A DNA stretch of 64,000 nucleotides, from the NCBI GenBank assembly GCA_015075305.1, contig JABTUS010000001.1, forward strand, positions 124,001 through 188,000. The letters run 5' to 3'. A program made the position numbers and the translations under genes. Positions 19,889 to 28,798 of the stretch are shown one piece after another. Position 1 is the first letter of the stretch. Each line of letters begins with the position of its first letter. The notes beneath the pieces are model-generated. The model saw nothing but the letters and a program-made list of their open reading frames with translations, did no database searches and had not been told where the DNA came from. The DNA comes from Opitutaceae bacterium. Its GTDB lineage: Bacteria > Verrucomicrobiota > Verrucomicrobiia > Opitutales > Opitutaceae.

Positions 19889-20350
19889 TCAACTTTCCAG
19901 TATGGAGGAATCGAGGTGCTGAATGATGAGCTCCTGGATGGTCGCCAGAAAGAGGTAGCACATGAATGCCTTGCGCGAGGGCTCAAGCAGCGCCTCCACC
20001 TCCACATCGCCGCTCTCCAGCAGATCCTCCTCGAGTCCGGTCAGGTGACGCGTGCGAAGCCACAGGCGCACCGCGGCACAGGCCCGGCCGATCGGCTCCG
20101 CATTCTCGCGATCGAAGGCGATCACCCCGCTCGAAAAGAACTCGCTGTCAAAAAGGGCGAGCAGCCGCTCCACCTCGGCATTCTGCGCCGCCAGCAGATC
20201 CCTCCTCCACTCCGCCCTGAAGTCCGGCTCGATGTCCGAAAAGATGTTGGGCGCGGCAAGATGGTCAACGAGCGAGACGCTCGCCGCCTTGATCACATCC
20301 AGCAGGGGTGCCACAACCTCAAGGCTCAGCCTGACCTCAATGCGTTTCAT
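19889..20350 (-). CDS. DUF2017-type protein associated with ClpS
   Basis: This 153-residue, mostly helical, acidic protein starts at ATG 20348-20350 and overlaps the end of clpS by 14 bp, so the two are translationally coupled. DUF2017 proteins are known mainly from Actinobacteria, where they follow clpS in the same operon. The helical pattern and the position here fit that group (VVAPLLDVIKAASVSLVDHL, RACAAVRLWLRTRHLTGLEE). No catalytic motif is visible. A role as a partner or modulator of ClpS or the Clp protease is inferred from gene order only. Confidence 0.7.
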   Translation of the reverse strand: MKRIEVRLSLEVVAPLLDVIKAASVSLVDHLAAPNIFSDIEPDFRAEWRRDLLAAQNAEVERLLALFDSEFFSSGVIAFDRENAEPIGRACAAVRLWLRTRHLTGLEEDLLESGDVEVEALLEPSRKAFMCYLFLATIQELIIQHLDSSILES

Positions 20351-20639
20351 CCGATTCCAGAACAGCCGTAAGATGCCACCCGTGCAAGATGAACGCGTAA
20401 TGCTCGGCGCGTTCGCGTTCGCCGCTCCACACGACCGACCGCCCCTTCTCGTGAACCTCCATCATGTGTTTGCGCGCAGTCGTCTCGTCGAAACCAAACA
20501 CCTTCTTGAACACGAGCACCACGTACGACATGAGGTTTACGGGATCATTCAGCACAACCACATTCCAGCGTCCCTCCAGCTCGGTTTCCACCTGCGGGCG
20601 GGACTCGGTCAGCGTGCGGGTCTTGAAGACAGGCCTCAT
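20337..20639 (-). CDS. clpS: ATP-dependent Clp protease adaptor ClpS
   Basis: The protein is 100 residues from ATG 20637-20639; a TTG nine bases earlier is possible. ClpS delivers proteins with N-terminal destabilising residues to ClpA/ClpC. The core is WNVVVLNDPVNLMSYVVLVF, with the Asn-Asp pair that contacts the N-degron amino group, and HMMEVHEKGRSVVWSG, with the conserved His. The NDPVNLMSYV form resembles ClpS of Actinobacteria rather than the E. coli NDD form, which agrees with the coupled DUF2017 gene downstream. proS lies 30 bp downstream in the opposite reading order on the same strand, so all three may be transcribed together from the proS side. Confidence 0.92.
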   Translation of the reverse strand: MRPVFKTRTLTESRPQVETELEGRWNVVVLNDPVNLMSYVVLVFKKVFGFDETTARKHMMEVHEKGRSVVWSGERERAEHYAFILHGWHLTAVLESDETH

Positions 20640-20669
20640 GCGATACAACGGCGGATCACGGCATGAGAA

Positions 20670-22442
20670 TCATCCGCGTGACCCGGCGGAAAGCTCTCGA
20701 ATCATCGCGGCAAGCCGTTCGGGGGCCTCCGCCAGGGGAACCTTGAGCGATTCCTTGGACGATCGCGGCTTCATTTCAACAACCCCTTCCTTGAGTCCCT
20801 TCCCGCCGATAGTCACGCGAAGCGGAATTCCAATCAGATCCGCGTCCTTGAACTTCACTCCCGGCCGTTCATTGCGATCGTCGATCAACACCTCCGCGCC
20901 ATGGCGCTCCGCCTCCCCGGCAAGCGTGCGGGCGAGGTCCATCGCCTCGGTCACCTGTGGATCCAGCACGCACACAAGCACGTGGAACGGCGCCACCTGC
21001 CAGGGCCAGACTATGCCGTCGGCGTCGTGGCTCTGCTCGATGACCGCCTGAAGCGTGCGGCTGATGCCGATCCCATAGCAGCCCATCACCATGGGGTGAG
21101 TCTGCTTCTGGTCATCCATGTAGGTCGCTCCGTATTTCTCCGAATACTTCGTGCCCAGCTTGAAGATGTGCCCCACCTCGATTCCGCGGCGGCTCTTCAG
21201 CGGCAGTCCGGACTTTGGACAGGGCTCGCCGGCGCTAACCTTTCGGAAATCCCCAAAGCGTCCGATCGCAAGATCGCGCTTCACGTTCACATTGCGAAGA
21301 TGCACGCCGTCCCTGTTGGCTCCGGTCACTCCATTGCCAATCAGCCTGACCGCGTGGTCCGCAAAGACGCCTGCGAGAGCGTCGGGATTGGCAATCGTGC
21401 CGCGCACCGCGCCGAGGCTTCCCGGACTGGCTCCCATCACAGGCAGGATTTCGTCGGGCGTTGCGGGGCGGAACAATCCAAAGCCAAGCTGTCCGAGCTT
21501 GGCTTCCTCCAGTTCATCGTTGCCGCGCAGGATCACGACAAACGGCTTCCCGTCTCCAATGTAGACAAGCGTCTTGAACTGCCGGTCGGCGGAAACTGAA
21601 TACGGTGCTTCGGCAAGAGCCGCGATTGTCACGACCCCGGGGGTGTCGAACGGCTCGATTCCGCCGGCCGGCGGTGCATCCGCAAAGTCGGCGGGAATCA
21701 ACGCGCTTGTCGCCTTCTCCCGGTTCGCCGCATAGCCGCTTTCCTCGCAATAGATGATGTCGTCGTCGCCCACCTCCGCGGGAACCATGAACTCATGGGA
21801 GAAACTTCCGCCCATCACGCCGGTGTCGGCTTCGACCGCAATGGCGAGGATGCCCAGACGCCGGAAGTACGCCTCATAGGCCGCCTTCATTCCGAAATAG
21901 CTCTTCACGGCCGCATCGTCATTCACGTCGAAGGAGTACGCGTCCATCATCACAAACTCACGCGCGCGCATCAATCCATAGCGCGGACGGATCTCGTTTC
22001 GGAACTTCGTCGCAATCTGATAAAAATTCTTCGGCAGGTCCCGATAACTCGTGATCTCGGCCTTCACCAGCGGAGTGATCACCTCCTCATGCGTGGGACC
22101 AAGGACAAACTCCGGCTCGCGCGGGCCGCGCTTCCCGTCGCCCGCGCTGTCCACCCGGAACATGATTTCCCGCGCCGCCGCCCAGCGCGGCCCCTCCTGC
22201 CAGTTCTCCACGGGATGCACGTGAGGCATCCACAGCTCAATCGCCGACGCCGCGTTCATCTCCTCGCGACAGATCTGCGTCAGCTTCTGCATGACGCGGA
22301 GACCCAGGGGCATGAAGGTGTAAAGCCCTCCACTCAGCTTGCGCACCAAACCGGCGCGAACCAGCAGCTTGTGCGACGCGATTTCCGCGTCGGCGGGGCT
22401 TTCCTTGAGCGTGGGAATGAAAAAGCGGGACCAGAATGTCAT
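20670..22442 (-). CDS. proS: Prolyl-tRNA synthetase (bacterial type)
   Basis: The start at ATG 22440-22442 (MTFWSRFFIPTLKESPADAE) gives 590 residues, the length of the long bacterial ProRS with an inserted editing domain. Class II motif 2 is visible as TKFRNEIRPRYGLMRAREFV and motif 3 as GCYGIGISRTLQAVIEQ. The middle part (about 230-400) corresponds to the editing insertion that clears alanyl-tRNA-Pro. A C-terminal anticodon-binding domain ends the protein. It charges tRNA-Pro in the cytoplasm. The start at 22442 was preferred because the additional 13 upstream codons match no family sequence. clpS follows by 30 bp. Confidence 0.95.
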   Translation of the reverse strand: MTFWSRFFIPTLKESPADAEIASHKLLVRAGLVRKLSGGLYTFMPLGLRVMQKLTQICREEMNAASAIELWMPHVHPVENWQEGPRWAAAREIMFRVDSAGDGKRGPREPEFVLGPTHEEVITPLVKAEITSYRDLPKNFYQIATKFRNEIRPRYGLMRAREFVMMDAYSFDVNDDAAVKSYFGMKAAYEAYFRRLGILAIAVEADTGVMGGSFSHEFMVPAEVGDDDIIYCEESGYAANREKATSALIPADFADAPPAGGIEPFDTPGVVTIAALAEAPYSVSADRQFKTLVYIGDGKPFVVILRGNDELEEAKLGQLGFGLFRPATPDEILPVMGASPGSLGAVRGTIANPDALAGVFADHAVRLIGNGVTGANRDGVHLRNVNVKRDLAIGRFGDFRKVSAGEPCPKSGLPLKSRRGIEVGHIFKLGTKYSEKYGATYMDDQKQTHPMVMGCYGIGISRTLQAVIEQSHDADGIVWPWQVAPFHVLVCVLDPQVTEAMDLARTLAGEAERHGAEVLIDDRNERPGVKFKDADLIGIPLRVTIGGKGLKEGVVEMKPRSSKESLKVPLAEAPERLAAMIRELSAGSRG

Positions 22443-22564
22443 GAAACGAAGCAACGAAACGGCTGCCCCTTCCGGGAGCAAATGTTAAGTGGCGCCCCTT
22501 TGCCCGACCCCGCCCGCGCAAAGAGGATTGCGGCATGCCGTCGCAACTGCGTGGATCCTCGCCC

Positions 22565-23182
22565 ATGTCCGCCCGTCCAGCCCCCAAGCCCTGGCCAATG
22601 CGCTGGATCGTCCTCGCGATCCTGCTGACGCTCGTTCCCTACACTTGGATCTCCCTCCACTATCGAAAGCAGGCAAAGCCGTTCGAACCCTACAACGACC
22701 TGAAGCAGCGTGCCAACGTTCATCGACTGCTGGCAGCCGGCTTCAATCGTATTCCTCTCTCCGCCGACCGGCCGGCCGATGCCCCGCTGGCATCCCCTGC
22801 AGCCCAGGCCAGCCCAATGCCCGCTCCAGCGGGAATTCCCACAGTGCTGAAGGATGCACTCGTGGACGTGCCCAATCTTCCCGATGCAATCCTCTCCGCC
22901 AAGGCCGCGGCATCAGCGAGCACTCTCCTGCCCTATGTCATGGAACTGGAGTGCAGCCTTTCCGACCTGAACCTCGGACTCGCCTCATCCTACCTCTATC
23001 TCAAGGGCAACGACCTCTGCATTCTGACCGATTTCGAAACGTTTGCCGGCGACCTCCGTTCGCGTTCGCGAAATCTCGCGCTCCGTCTCACGGCTCCTGC
23101 CGGCTCAATTCCTGTCGGTGACTACCGCGTAATCGCTTCCGGCGCCCGAGAGTCCGTTCAATGGCGTTTGACTGTTAAGTAG
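22565..23182 (+). CDS. Hypothetical membrane-anchored protein
   Basis: The start at ATG 22565 gives 205 residues; an ATG ten codons upstream (22535) is also possible. One hydrophobic segment at about residues 12-30 (MRWIVLAILLTLVPYTWISL) should anchor it in the inner membrane with the bulk in the periplasm. A Pro/Ala-rich linker lies at about residues 75-100, and the C-terminal part ends in a beta-rich stretch (GDYRVIASGARESVQWRLTV). It is divergent from proS. I recognise no family. Confidence 0.65.
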   Translation: MSARPAPKPWPMRWIVLAILLTLVPYTWISLHYRKQAKPFEPYNDLKQRANVHRLLAAGFNRIPLSADRPADAPLASPAAQASPMPAPAGIPTVLKDALVDVPNLPDAILSAKAAASASTLLPYVMELECSLSDLNLGLASSYLYLKGNDLCILTDFETFAGDLRSRSRNLALRLTAPAGSIPVGDYRVIASGARESVQWRLTVK

Positions 23183-23304
23183 CTGCTTCCAAGGGAGAAA
23201 CCGACCTCAATCATTGCGGGAAAAATCCCTGGTGTTTTCAGGCATACTCACCTGCGAGACGTTTTCTTTCAGCCCCGGGCTCGGGTGACGATTTCACCCT
23301 CTGC

Positions 23305-25587
23305 ATGGCGCAGCTATGGGGACTTCCTTTCGACACACGCGATTTATGTGCGCGCAGCGTGTACCAAGGATCGACCCTTCTGATCATCTGGCAAACGGCA
23401 ATGGTTCCGCTGTGTGCAAGCGAGGCTTCCGGCGAACGGATTGAACCGATGCCGCCGGCCGGCCCGGCTTTCTTCCTGTTCCATTTCGACCTGCATTCCC
23501 TCCCGCTTTGGATCGCCCTGCTGGCCGCGATCGCCGCCTGGATCTGGGAGCGCCGGATGGTCGCGCGCCTGCGTCAGAAATCCAGCGAACTGTTCGAAAG
23601 CCGGCAGGACATGACACTCGTGCTCGAGGCAAGCCAGGACGGATTCTGGGACTACACGATCGCCACGGGCCGCATGGAGCGCAGCGAGCGATGGCACGAG
23701 ATGCTCGGCTACTCCGAAGCGGACAACATCACCACCGAGGACGCGTTTCTCGCCCTCGTGCACCCGGACGATCTTGTCCGGATCAGGGAGCGCTTCGATG
23801 CGATGCGCCAGCCGGGGTGCACCATGTATTGGAAATTTGAATACCGCTTGCGCGACAAGCTGGGCATGTGGCGCTGGATGTTGGACCGCGCAAAGATCGT
23901 CAGCCGCGACAGTCAGGGGTTCGCGCTGCGCATCGTGGGAACCGGAAGCGACATCACCGAGAGAAAGCGGACGGAAAGCGACCTGAAGCGGAGCCAGACG
24001 CTCTTTCGGCAAAGCCAGGAAGTGTCCGGAGTCGGCGGGTGGGAGCTCGATGTCATCCACCAGACGCTGTTCTGGACGCATGAAGCCTTCCGCATCCATG
24101 ACCTTGATCCAACCGGACCGTATCCGACGGTCGAGGAGGCCCTGGGCTTCTTCACCACCAAGAGTCAGTCTGCGCTTCGCACCGCGATGGCACGCGCGAT
24201 TGAATCCGGTTCGTCATTTGACCTCGAACTCCAGCTGCAGACGGCAAGGGGACGCACCCGCTGGGTGAGGTCGATCGGCCGAACCGAACCGGATGCCAGT
24301 GGAAGGATCATCCGCGTTTACGGTTCATTTCAGGACATCACCGCGCGCAAGGAGGAGGAACAGTCTCAGTCCGAGTTTCAAGGCAAGCTGCTGGAGACGC
24401 AGAAACTCGAAAGCCTCGGTGTGCTGGCCGGCGGTGTCGCCCATGACTTCAACAACATCCTGACCGCGATACTTGCAAACGCCCAGTTGTGCCGGCACAT
24501 GACGAGCGAGGGCTCCGAAATGGACAAGCATCTGGCGGCGATCGAAAAAGCATCATTTCGCGCGTCCGACCTCTGTCACCAACTGCTGGCATACGCCGGG
24601 CGAAGCCCCGTCACCCGACAGCAGAGCGATCTGGGAAGGCTGGTCCAGGAAACCACTCAGCTGCTCGAACTCTCGATCGGCAAACTCGCGCAGCTTGAAT
24701 TGGACCTCTCTCCGCATCCTTCCATCGTCGAGGTGGATCACACGCAGTTGAGCCAGATCATGATGAATCTCGTGATCAACGCGTCGGAGTCCCTGCCGGC
24801 CCACGGTGGCATCATACGCGTCAGAACCGGCTGCACATGGCTGACCACCGACATGCTTTCCCGCGCATGCATCGGTCAGAACCTGCCCGCCGGTCAGTTC
24901 GCCTTTCTTGAAGTCTCTGACACCGGCTGCGGCATGAGCGAGGAGACGCTCGCAAAGATTTTCGATCCCTTCTTCACGACGAAATTCACAGGCCGGGGAC
25001 TTGGACTCGCAGCCGTCCTTGGAATCGTTCGCTCTCACGGTGGATGCTTCTTTGTGGAAAGCGTGTTGAACGAGGGATCCACGTTCCGGATGTGTCTGCC
25101 CCTGAAGGCATCGACCCAAGGGCCGGACTTCACCAACGCCGTCGCCGCGCCAAGCCTGTCCGCCCCGCGCCGGCAATCACTGCGGATCCTGCTCGTCGAC
25201 GACGAACCCGACGTGCGCTCCGTCACAAGTCAGGTTCTCGAACTCGACGGATTCACCGTTCAAACAGCCTCCGATGGCATCGAGGCCGTCGAGGTGTTTC
25301 ACCGCAACCCGGACGCATTCGACATTGTCATTCTTGATCTCACAATGCCTGGTCTCGATGGTGTCGGCGCCCTGCGACAGATTCGCCGGTTGAGGGCGGA
25401 CATCCGCGTCATTCTGATGAGCGGCTATTCCGACCGCGAATCCAGCCTGGACGATTGCCTGAACGAGACGACCCTCTTCCTGCGCAAGCCATTCGCGCGG
25501 GAACATTTGCTGGAACGAATCAATCTCGTTTTCAGTGCGGGCGTCGATTCCAACTTTCGATTGACGCCAATGCCGGGAGCCACGTAG
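23305..25587 (+). CDS. Hybrid sensor histidine kinase with two PAS domains and a receiver domain
   Basis: Domains in order of the 760-residue protein: a membrane segment near 65-82 (LPLWIALLAAIAAWIWERRM), PAS/PAC one at about 105-220, PAS/PAC two at about 235-350, a HisKA domain with GGVAHDFNNILTAI (His380 is the expected phosphorylation site), an HATPase domain at about 475-590 with VINASES (N box) and DTGCGM (G1), and a C-terminal receiver with VDDEPDV and phospho-acceptor Asp678 in VILDLTMPGLDG. It should sense an unknown cue and pass phosphate to its own receiver and then to another protein. No response regulator with an output domain is adjacent. The first 48 residues look irregular, and a start at ATG 23449 is possible. 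Confidence 0.9.
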   Translation: MAQLWGLPFDTRDLCARSVYQGSTLLIIWQTAMVPLCASEASGERIEPMPPAGPAFFLFHFDLHSLPLWIALLAAIAAWIWERRMVARLRQKSSELFESRQDMTLVLEASQDGFWDYTIATGRMERSERWHEMLGYSEADNITTEDAFLALVHPDDLVRIRERFDAMRQPGCTMYWKFEYRLRDKLGMWRWMLDRAKIVSRDSQGFALRIVGTGSDITERKRTESDLKRSQTLFRQSQEVSGVGGWELDVIHQTLFWTHEAFRIHDLDPTGPYPTVEEALGFFTTKSQSALRTAMARAIESGSSFDLELQLQTARGRTRWVRSIGRTEPDASGRIIRVYGSFQDITARKEEEQSQSEFQGKLLETQKLESLGVLAGGVAHDFNNILTAILANAQLCRHMTSEGSEMDKHLAAIEKASFRASDLCHQLLAYAGRSPVTRQQSDLGRLVQETTQLLELSIGKLAQLELDLSPHPSIVEVDHTQLSQIMMNLVINASESLPAHGGIIRVRTGCTWLTTDMLSRACIGQNLPAGQFAFLEVSDTGCGMSEETLAKIFDPFFTTKFTGRGLGLAAVLGIVRSHGGCFFVESVLNEGSTFRMCLPLKASTQGPDFTNAVAAPSLSAPRRQSLRILLVDDEPDVRSVTSQVLELDGFTVQTASDGIEAVEVFHRNPDAFDIVILDLTMPGLDGVGALRQIRRLRADIRVILMSGYSDRESSLDDCLNETTLFLRKPFAREHLLERINLVFSAGVDSNFRLTPMPGAT

Positions 25588-25741
25588 GTAAGCACCCTTA
25601 GTCCAGTTCCATTTCCTTGAAAGTTCTGTTCTTGCATGAAGCCAGCCCCCGATGGATTCGCCTGTTTTTGCAATCGCGAGTTGCCAACGGACATTTATCT
25701 CACACTGAATGAGGGCTGCAACTGACGCGAGTCAGTCAATA

Positions 25742-25816
25742 GGCGCGGTAGCCAAGTGGTAAGGCCGAGCTCTGCAAAAGCTCTATGCGACGGTTCGATT
25801 CCGTCCCGCGCCTCCA
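25742..25816 (+). tRNA. tRNA-Cys (anticodon GCA)
   Basis: The cloverleaf folds by eye: acceptor arm GGCGCGG pairs with CCGCGCC, the anticodon loop contains GCA in the context TCTGCAAAAG, and the T arm is CGGTTCGATTCCG. The discriminator base is T and the CCA end is encoded (25814-25816). The anticodon reads Cys codons. A toxin-antitoxin module begins 28 bp downstream, so the 3' end of this tRNA gene may be an integration site. Confidence 0.95.
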
Positions 25817-25844
25817 GACTCTCAACGCGAAAGGTCCGCCTGCA

Positions 25845-26187
25845 CTAGGAGTGTGGTGGCAGCAGTTCGTCGAGTTCGGCGCGAGTCATGGACGGCAAGG
25901 CTCCATGACGGACATGCAGGACGTGGACGATGTCGCGCTGAATAGTGAAGATGATCCGGTAACGCCCCCGACGCTTGCCGTAGACCAGTTGGTATAGCTC
26001 GTGGCGGAAACGGCCATTTTCACGCGCAGGAGGGCAGCGACTGGGAAAGTGGGCCAAGGATAAGATCGCTGACTCGATTTGATCGAACCAGTTCTCAGCC
26101 CCCCTCGTGTGAGTGCGAGGCGATCCACCCGGTCGCTTCGTCGATGTCTCGAATGGCGCGCGTCTCGATGACGACGCGGTAGGTCAT
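25845..26187 (-). pseudogene. RelE/ParE-family toxin, frameshifted
   Basis: From ATG 26185-26187 the minus strand reads MTYRVVIETRAIRDIDEATG and continues to a TGA just after a run of six C (plus strand 26099-26104). Skipping one base of that run restores a single ParE-like frame (AENWFDQIESAILSLAHFPS, then HELYQLVYGKRRGRYRIIFT) that ends at 25845. The restored protein of about 113 residues has the usual length and arrangement of ParE toxins. The start overlaps the antitoxin stop as ATGA, the normal coupling for this family. The break could be a true inactivating mutation, a slippage site, or a sequencing error in a homopolymer. Confidence 0.8.
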
Positions 26188-26486
26188 TTGGTCTTGAGGG
26201 CGTGCTTTTGGCGGAGATGTGAAAGCACCTTCTCGGCGGGCTGGCCTTCGCCCCGGTGCATGGAGGCGATGCCTTCGGCGGTTCCGATGCGGGCTTCCAT
26301 GGCATCGAATTCCTCGAGCAGGGCCTGGTATGAGGCGGCGTCCTGGACCACGACCTCAGCCTTGCCGTTCAAGGTGAAAACAGCGGGATGGCGGTTTCGC
26401 TTCAGGCGTTGAATGTGCCGCTTGTGGTTGCGAAGGAAGTCAGTGAGGGGATGGATGTTTTCGGGGAGAAGAGTCCTGGCAGTCAT
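26184..26486 (-). CDS. Phd/YefM-family antitoxin
   Basis: The start at ATG 26484-26486 (MTARTLLPENIHPLTDFLRN) gives 100 residues. The N-terminal half has the Phd/YefM DNA-binding fold, ending with PAVFTLNGKAEVVVQDAASY, a hallmark of the family; the C-terminal half (about 60-100) would wrap the toxin. It precedes and overlaps the ParE-like toxin reading frame (ATGA). Such antitoxins normally neutralise the toxin and repress their own operon. With the toxin frame broken, this antitoxin may be a relic or may still act on related toxins. Confidence 0.85.
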   Translation of the reverse strand: MTARTLLPENIHPLTDFLRNHKRHIQRLKRNRHPAVFTLNGKAEVVVQDAASYQALLEEFDAMEARIGTAEGIASMHRGEGQPAEKVLSHLRQKHALKTK

Positions 26487-26492
26487 CGGATT

Positions 26493-26504
26493 AAAGTATG
26501 CTTT
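26493..26504. promoter_or_regulatory. Possible antitoxin operator (AAAG-CTTT inverted repeat)
   Basis: AAAG and CTTT flank a 4-nt centre just upstream of the antitoxin start, inside an AT-rich stretch that contrasts with its GC-rich surroundings. Phd/YefM antitoxins usually bind palindromes in this position to repress their own promoter. The arms are short, so this is only a candidate. Confidence 0.3.
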
Positions 26505-26516
26505 ATATTGAATCAA

Positions 26517-26807
26517 ACTAGGCCATAGTCAAGGGCCAGCGGGAATTCTTTGAGATTGGCGCCTTTCATGCCGTCAGCTCGCTCACCAGGATCTTGAGTC
26601 CCGTTGAAGTGCGATGGGCTTGGATTGTCATCAGCGGAATCCACGATCCAGGCTTTGCCGCGACTCCCTCGGGATCATGGGTGACCGCACACTTGGCCTT
26701 TGCAAAGACCAAAAACCGGTCGTGAGCTCACGCGCAGGGAACCCTGCATGTCGTGTTTCATCAATGATTGCTTGATCCGCCAGCAGCGTAATGCATGGCC
26801 AGGGTTT
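26517..26807. other. Gene-free region between toxin-antitoxin module and AraC gene
   Basis: No convincing reading frame, RNA gene or repeat was seen. Composition is less GC-rich than the neighbouring genes, and the stretch lies between a tRNA-linked toxin-antitoxin module and core genes. It may contain decayed remnants of inserted DNA. Confidence 0.35.
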
Positions 26808-27740
26808 TCAATGCCCGACTTGAGGAGGCGGATCTGAAGAAATTTGCCCGCAAGGCGAAACGTAAGGGCCTTTCCTAAACCGCATTCGCGGCCCTGCGGA
26901 TGCCGACGCCCTGCCTCTTTCCCGATACTGCGCCGGGCTCATGCCCACGCAGCGGATGAATGCCCGGATGAACACGTCCGCCGTATGGTAGCCGACCTGC
27001 GGTGCAATCGCGTCCAGCTTGTCGTCCGTTTCATGAAGCAGGGACTGGGCACGCTGGATTCGCATGTACGTCACGTGCTCCATCGGCGTCCGACCCAGCT
27101 CGCGTCGGCAGATGCGGCGGAGATGCTCCCCGCTCATGCCGGCCTCTCCCGCCAGCGACGTTAGTTTCCAATCCTCCGCGATTCTGGCGGACACTTTCTC
27201 CCAGAGCGCCGAGGTGCGTGACTCCGCCCGCGCAGGCCGCGCCACACGGCGGTTCAATCCGTGAATCAGGCCGATCCAGTGATGGATCATCGCGGGATCC
27301 CGCTGGCCCTCCCACTCCGCTTTCAACCCCTCGACCGCCCTTCCGATTTCCCATGCCCCCTGCTCCAGCCGGAGCGGCGACCTCGCATTCACGAGCGGCT
27401 GGACGGAAACGGGCTCCTCATACCGCACCCATGCAAATGTCCATCGATGCCGCGTCACCGCATGAAACGCATTGAGCACGCGCGGCGGCGCCAGACAGAG
27501 CTGTCCCGGCCCCACCACCTGCCACCGTCCCTCAAGATGGATCCGCCCTTCCCCCACTAGGCAGGCCAGCAGGAAACTGCCGGACGGTGACAACCGCACG
27601 CGGCTGTACGGAGCGGCAACGGTGTCGAGCCCAAGCCATTCGATGCGATGCGTCGCGAGCTCCCCACACTGCCGGCGATCCAGGCTCCAGCGGCGGGTTC
27701 GCGGGCCGTCCACGGTCGTTTCCTTCCAGTCAGCGGTCAT
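26808..27740 (-). CDS. AraC-family transcriptional regulator
   Basis: The protein is 310 residues. The N-terminal part (about 20-150) is cupin-like and should bind the effector (SFLLACLVGEGRIHLEGRWQ, GPGQLCLAPPRVLNAFHAV). The C-terminal AraC domain at about 190-285 has two helix-turn-helix units: LTSLAGEAGMSGEHLRRICR and VGYHTADVFIRAFIRCVGMS, followed by PAQYRER. The gene is divergent from the TIM-barrel, cupin, PVC protein and Tm-1-like operon, with 165 bp between the starts. It most likely controls that operon in response to a small molecule, perhaps a sugar. The last 30 residues are basic and poorly conserved in style. Confidence 0.9.
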   Translation of the reverse strand: MTADWKETTVDGPRTRRWSLDRRQCGELATHRIEWLGLDTVAAPYSRVRLSPSGSFLLACLVGEGRIHLEGRWQVVGPGQLCLAPPRVLNAFHAVTRHRWTFAWVRYEEPVSVQPLVNARSPLRLEQGAWEIGRAVEGLKAEWEGQRDPAMIHHWIGLIHGLNRRVARPARAESRTSALWEKVSARIAEDWKLTSLAGEAGMSGEHLRRICRRELGRTPMEHVTYMRIQRAQSLLHETDDKLDAIAPQVGYHTADVFIRAFIRCVGMSPAQYRERGRASASAGPRMRFRKGPYVSPCGQISSDPPPQVGH

Positions 27741-27905
27741 TTTTCAAGGTCAGGTGCAAAATCGTCGGTTGAATGTGTGACGCCCGGTCTTTTCCTTTCT
27801 CTCAAGGCGGCGCACCCTCAGGTGCTCATCGCTGCCCCGGCGCGTCAAGTCGACTCGCGACACGGCGGCAATTTCCATCGTCCCATCCCTCCACTCCTCC
27901 CACAC

Positions 27906-28781
27906 ATGCCCAATCCCTGGACCGGCAAAGGCAATCCCTACACGCGCGAAGAGGTTCGCGCCCGTCTCGACGCCGTGCTCGCGCGCAAGGAGGCGATCAT
28001 CGCCGCCGGCGCTGGAACCGGCATCAGCGCCAAGTTCATCGAAAAGGGCGGCGCCGACCTGATCATCATCTACAACAGCGGGCGCTTCCGCATGATGGGG
28101 CACGGCTCCACCTGCGGCCTGATGGCCTACGGCGACGCCAATGCCATCGCCATGGAAATCGGCGAACACGAGGTCCTTCCCGTGGTCGAGGAAGTCCCGG
28201 TCATCTGCGGCGTGCACGCATCGGACCCGCGGCGGCGCATGTGGCACTGGCTGGGGCGGATCAAGGAAATGGGGTTCTCCGGCGTGAACAATTTTCCGAC
28301 GCACACGATCGTCGATGGACACTTCCGCCAGGTGCTCGAGGAAACCGGCATGAGCGTGCGCAAGGAATACGAAATGGTCTCCCTCGCGCGCCGCATGGAC
28401 CTCTTTTCCATCGTCTATGTCGCCACCCCGGAGGAGGCCGTTGAAATGGCGCGCGCAGGTGCGGACGCCATCATCGCGCACGTCGGCACGACCGTCGGCG
28501 GCAGCATCGGGGTCACAAACGCGGTTGCGAGCTGGGAGCACACGATCTCCATCACGCGGGACATCATCCGGGCCGCGCGCCAGGTGCGAAACGACATCTA
28601 TTTCCTCTGCCACGGCGGCCCCATCAACACCCCGGCTGACGCCACCCGCGTGCTGGCGGGAACCGACTGCGTGGGTTTCGTGGGCGCCAGCAGTCTCGAA
28701 CGCATGGGCGTCGAGGCCTCGCTCACCGAGCTGACGCGCACCTTCAAGGCCATCCCCGCCCCGGCGGTCGGGCGGCGCTGA
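27906..28781 (+). CDS. TIM-barrel protein of the phosphoenolpyruvate hydrolase-like family
   Basis: The start at ATG 27906 (MPNPWTGKGNPYTREEVRAR) gives 291 residues. The sequence fits the PEP hydrolase-like TIM-barrel family: AGAGTGISAKFIEKGGADLI, IYNSGRFRMMGHGSTCGLMA, VPVICGVHASDP and FLCHGGPINTPADATRVL. Members are related to the phosphoenolpyruvate mutase and aldolase class of barrels, but their own reaction is not well established. In plants the tomato Tm-1 protein carries this domain fused to a UPF0261 domain; here the UPF0261 gene is at 34327 in the same operon. The role is thus linked to the Tm-1-like partner, probably in the catabolism of an organic acid or sugar derivative. Confidence 0.85.
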   Translation: MPNPWTGKGNPYTREEVRARLDAVLARKEAIIAAGAGTGISAKFIEKGGADLIIIYNSGRFRMMGHGSTCGLMAYGDANAIAMEIGEHEVLPVVEEVPVICGVHASDPRRRMWHWLGRIKEMGFSGVNNFPTHTIVDGHFRQVLEETGMSVRKEYEMVSLARRMDLFSIVYVATPEEAVEMARAGADAIIAHVGTTVGGSIGVTNAVASWEHTISITRDIIRAARQVRNDIYFLCHGGPINTPADATRVLAGTDCVGFVGASSLERMGVEASLTELTRTFKAIPAPAVGRR

Positions 28782-28798
28782 ACCACCCGCTCCGTCAA

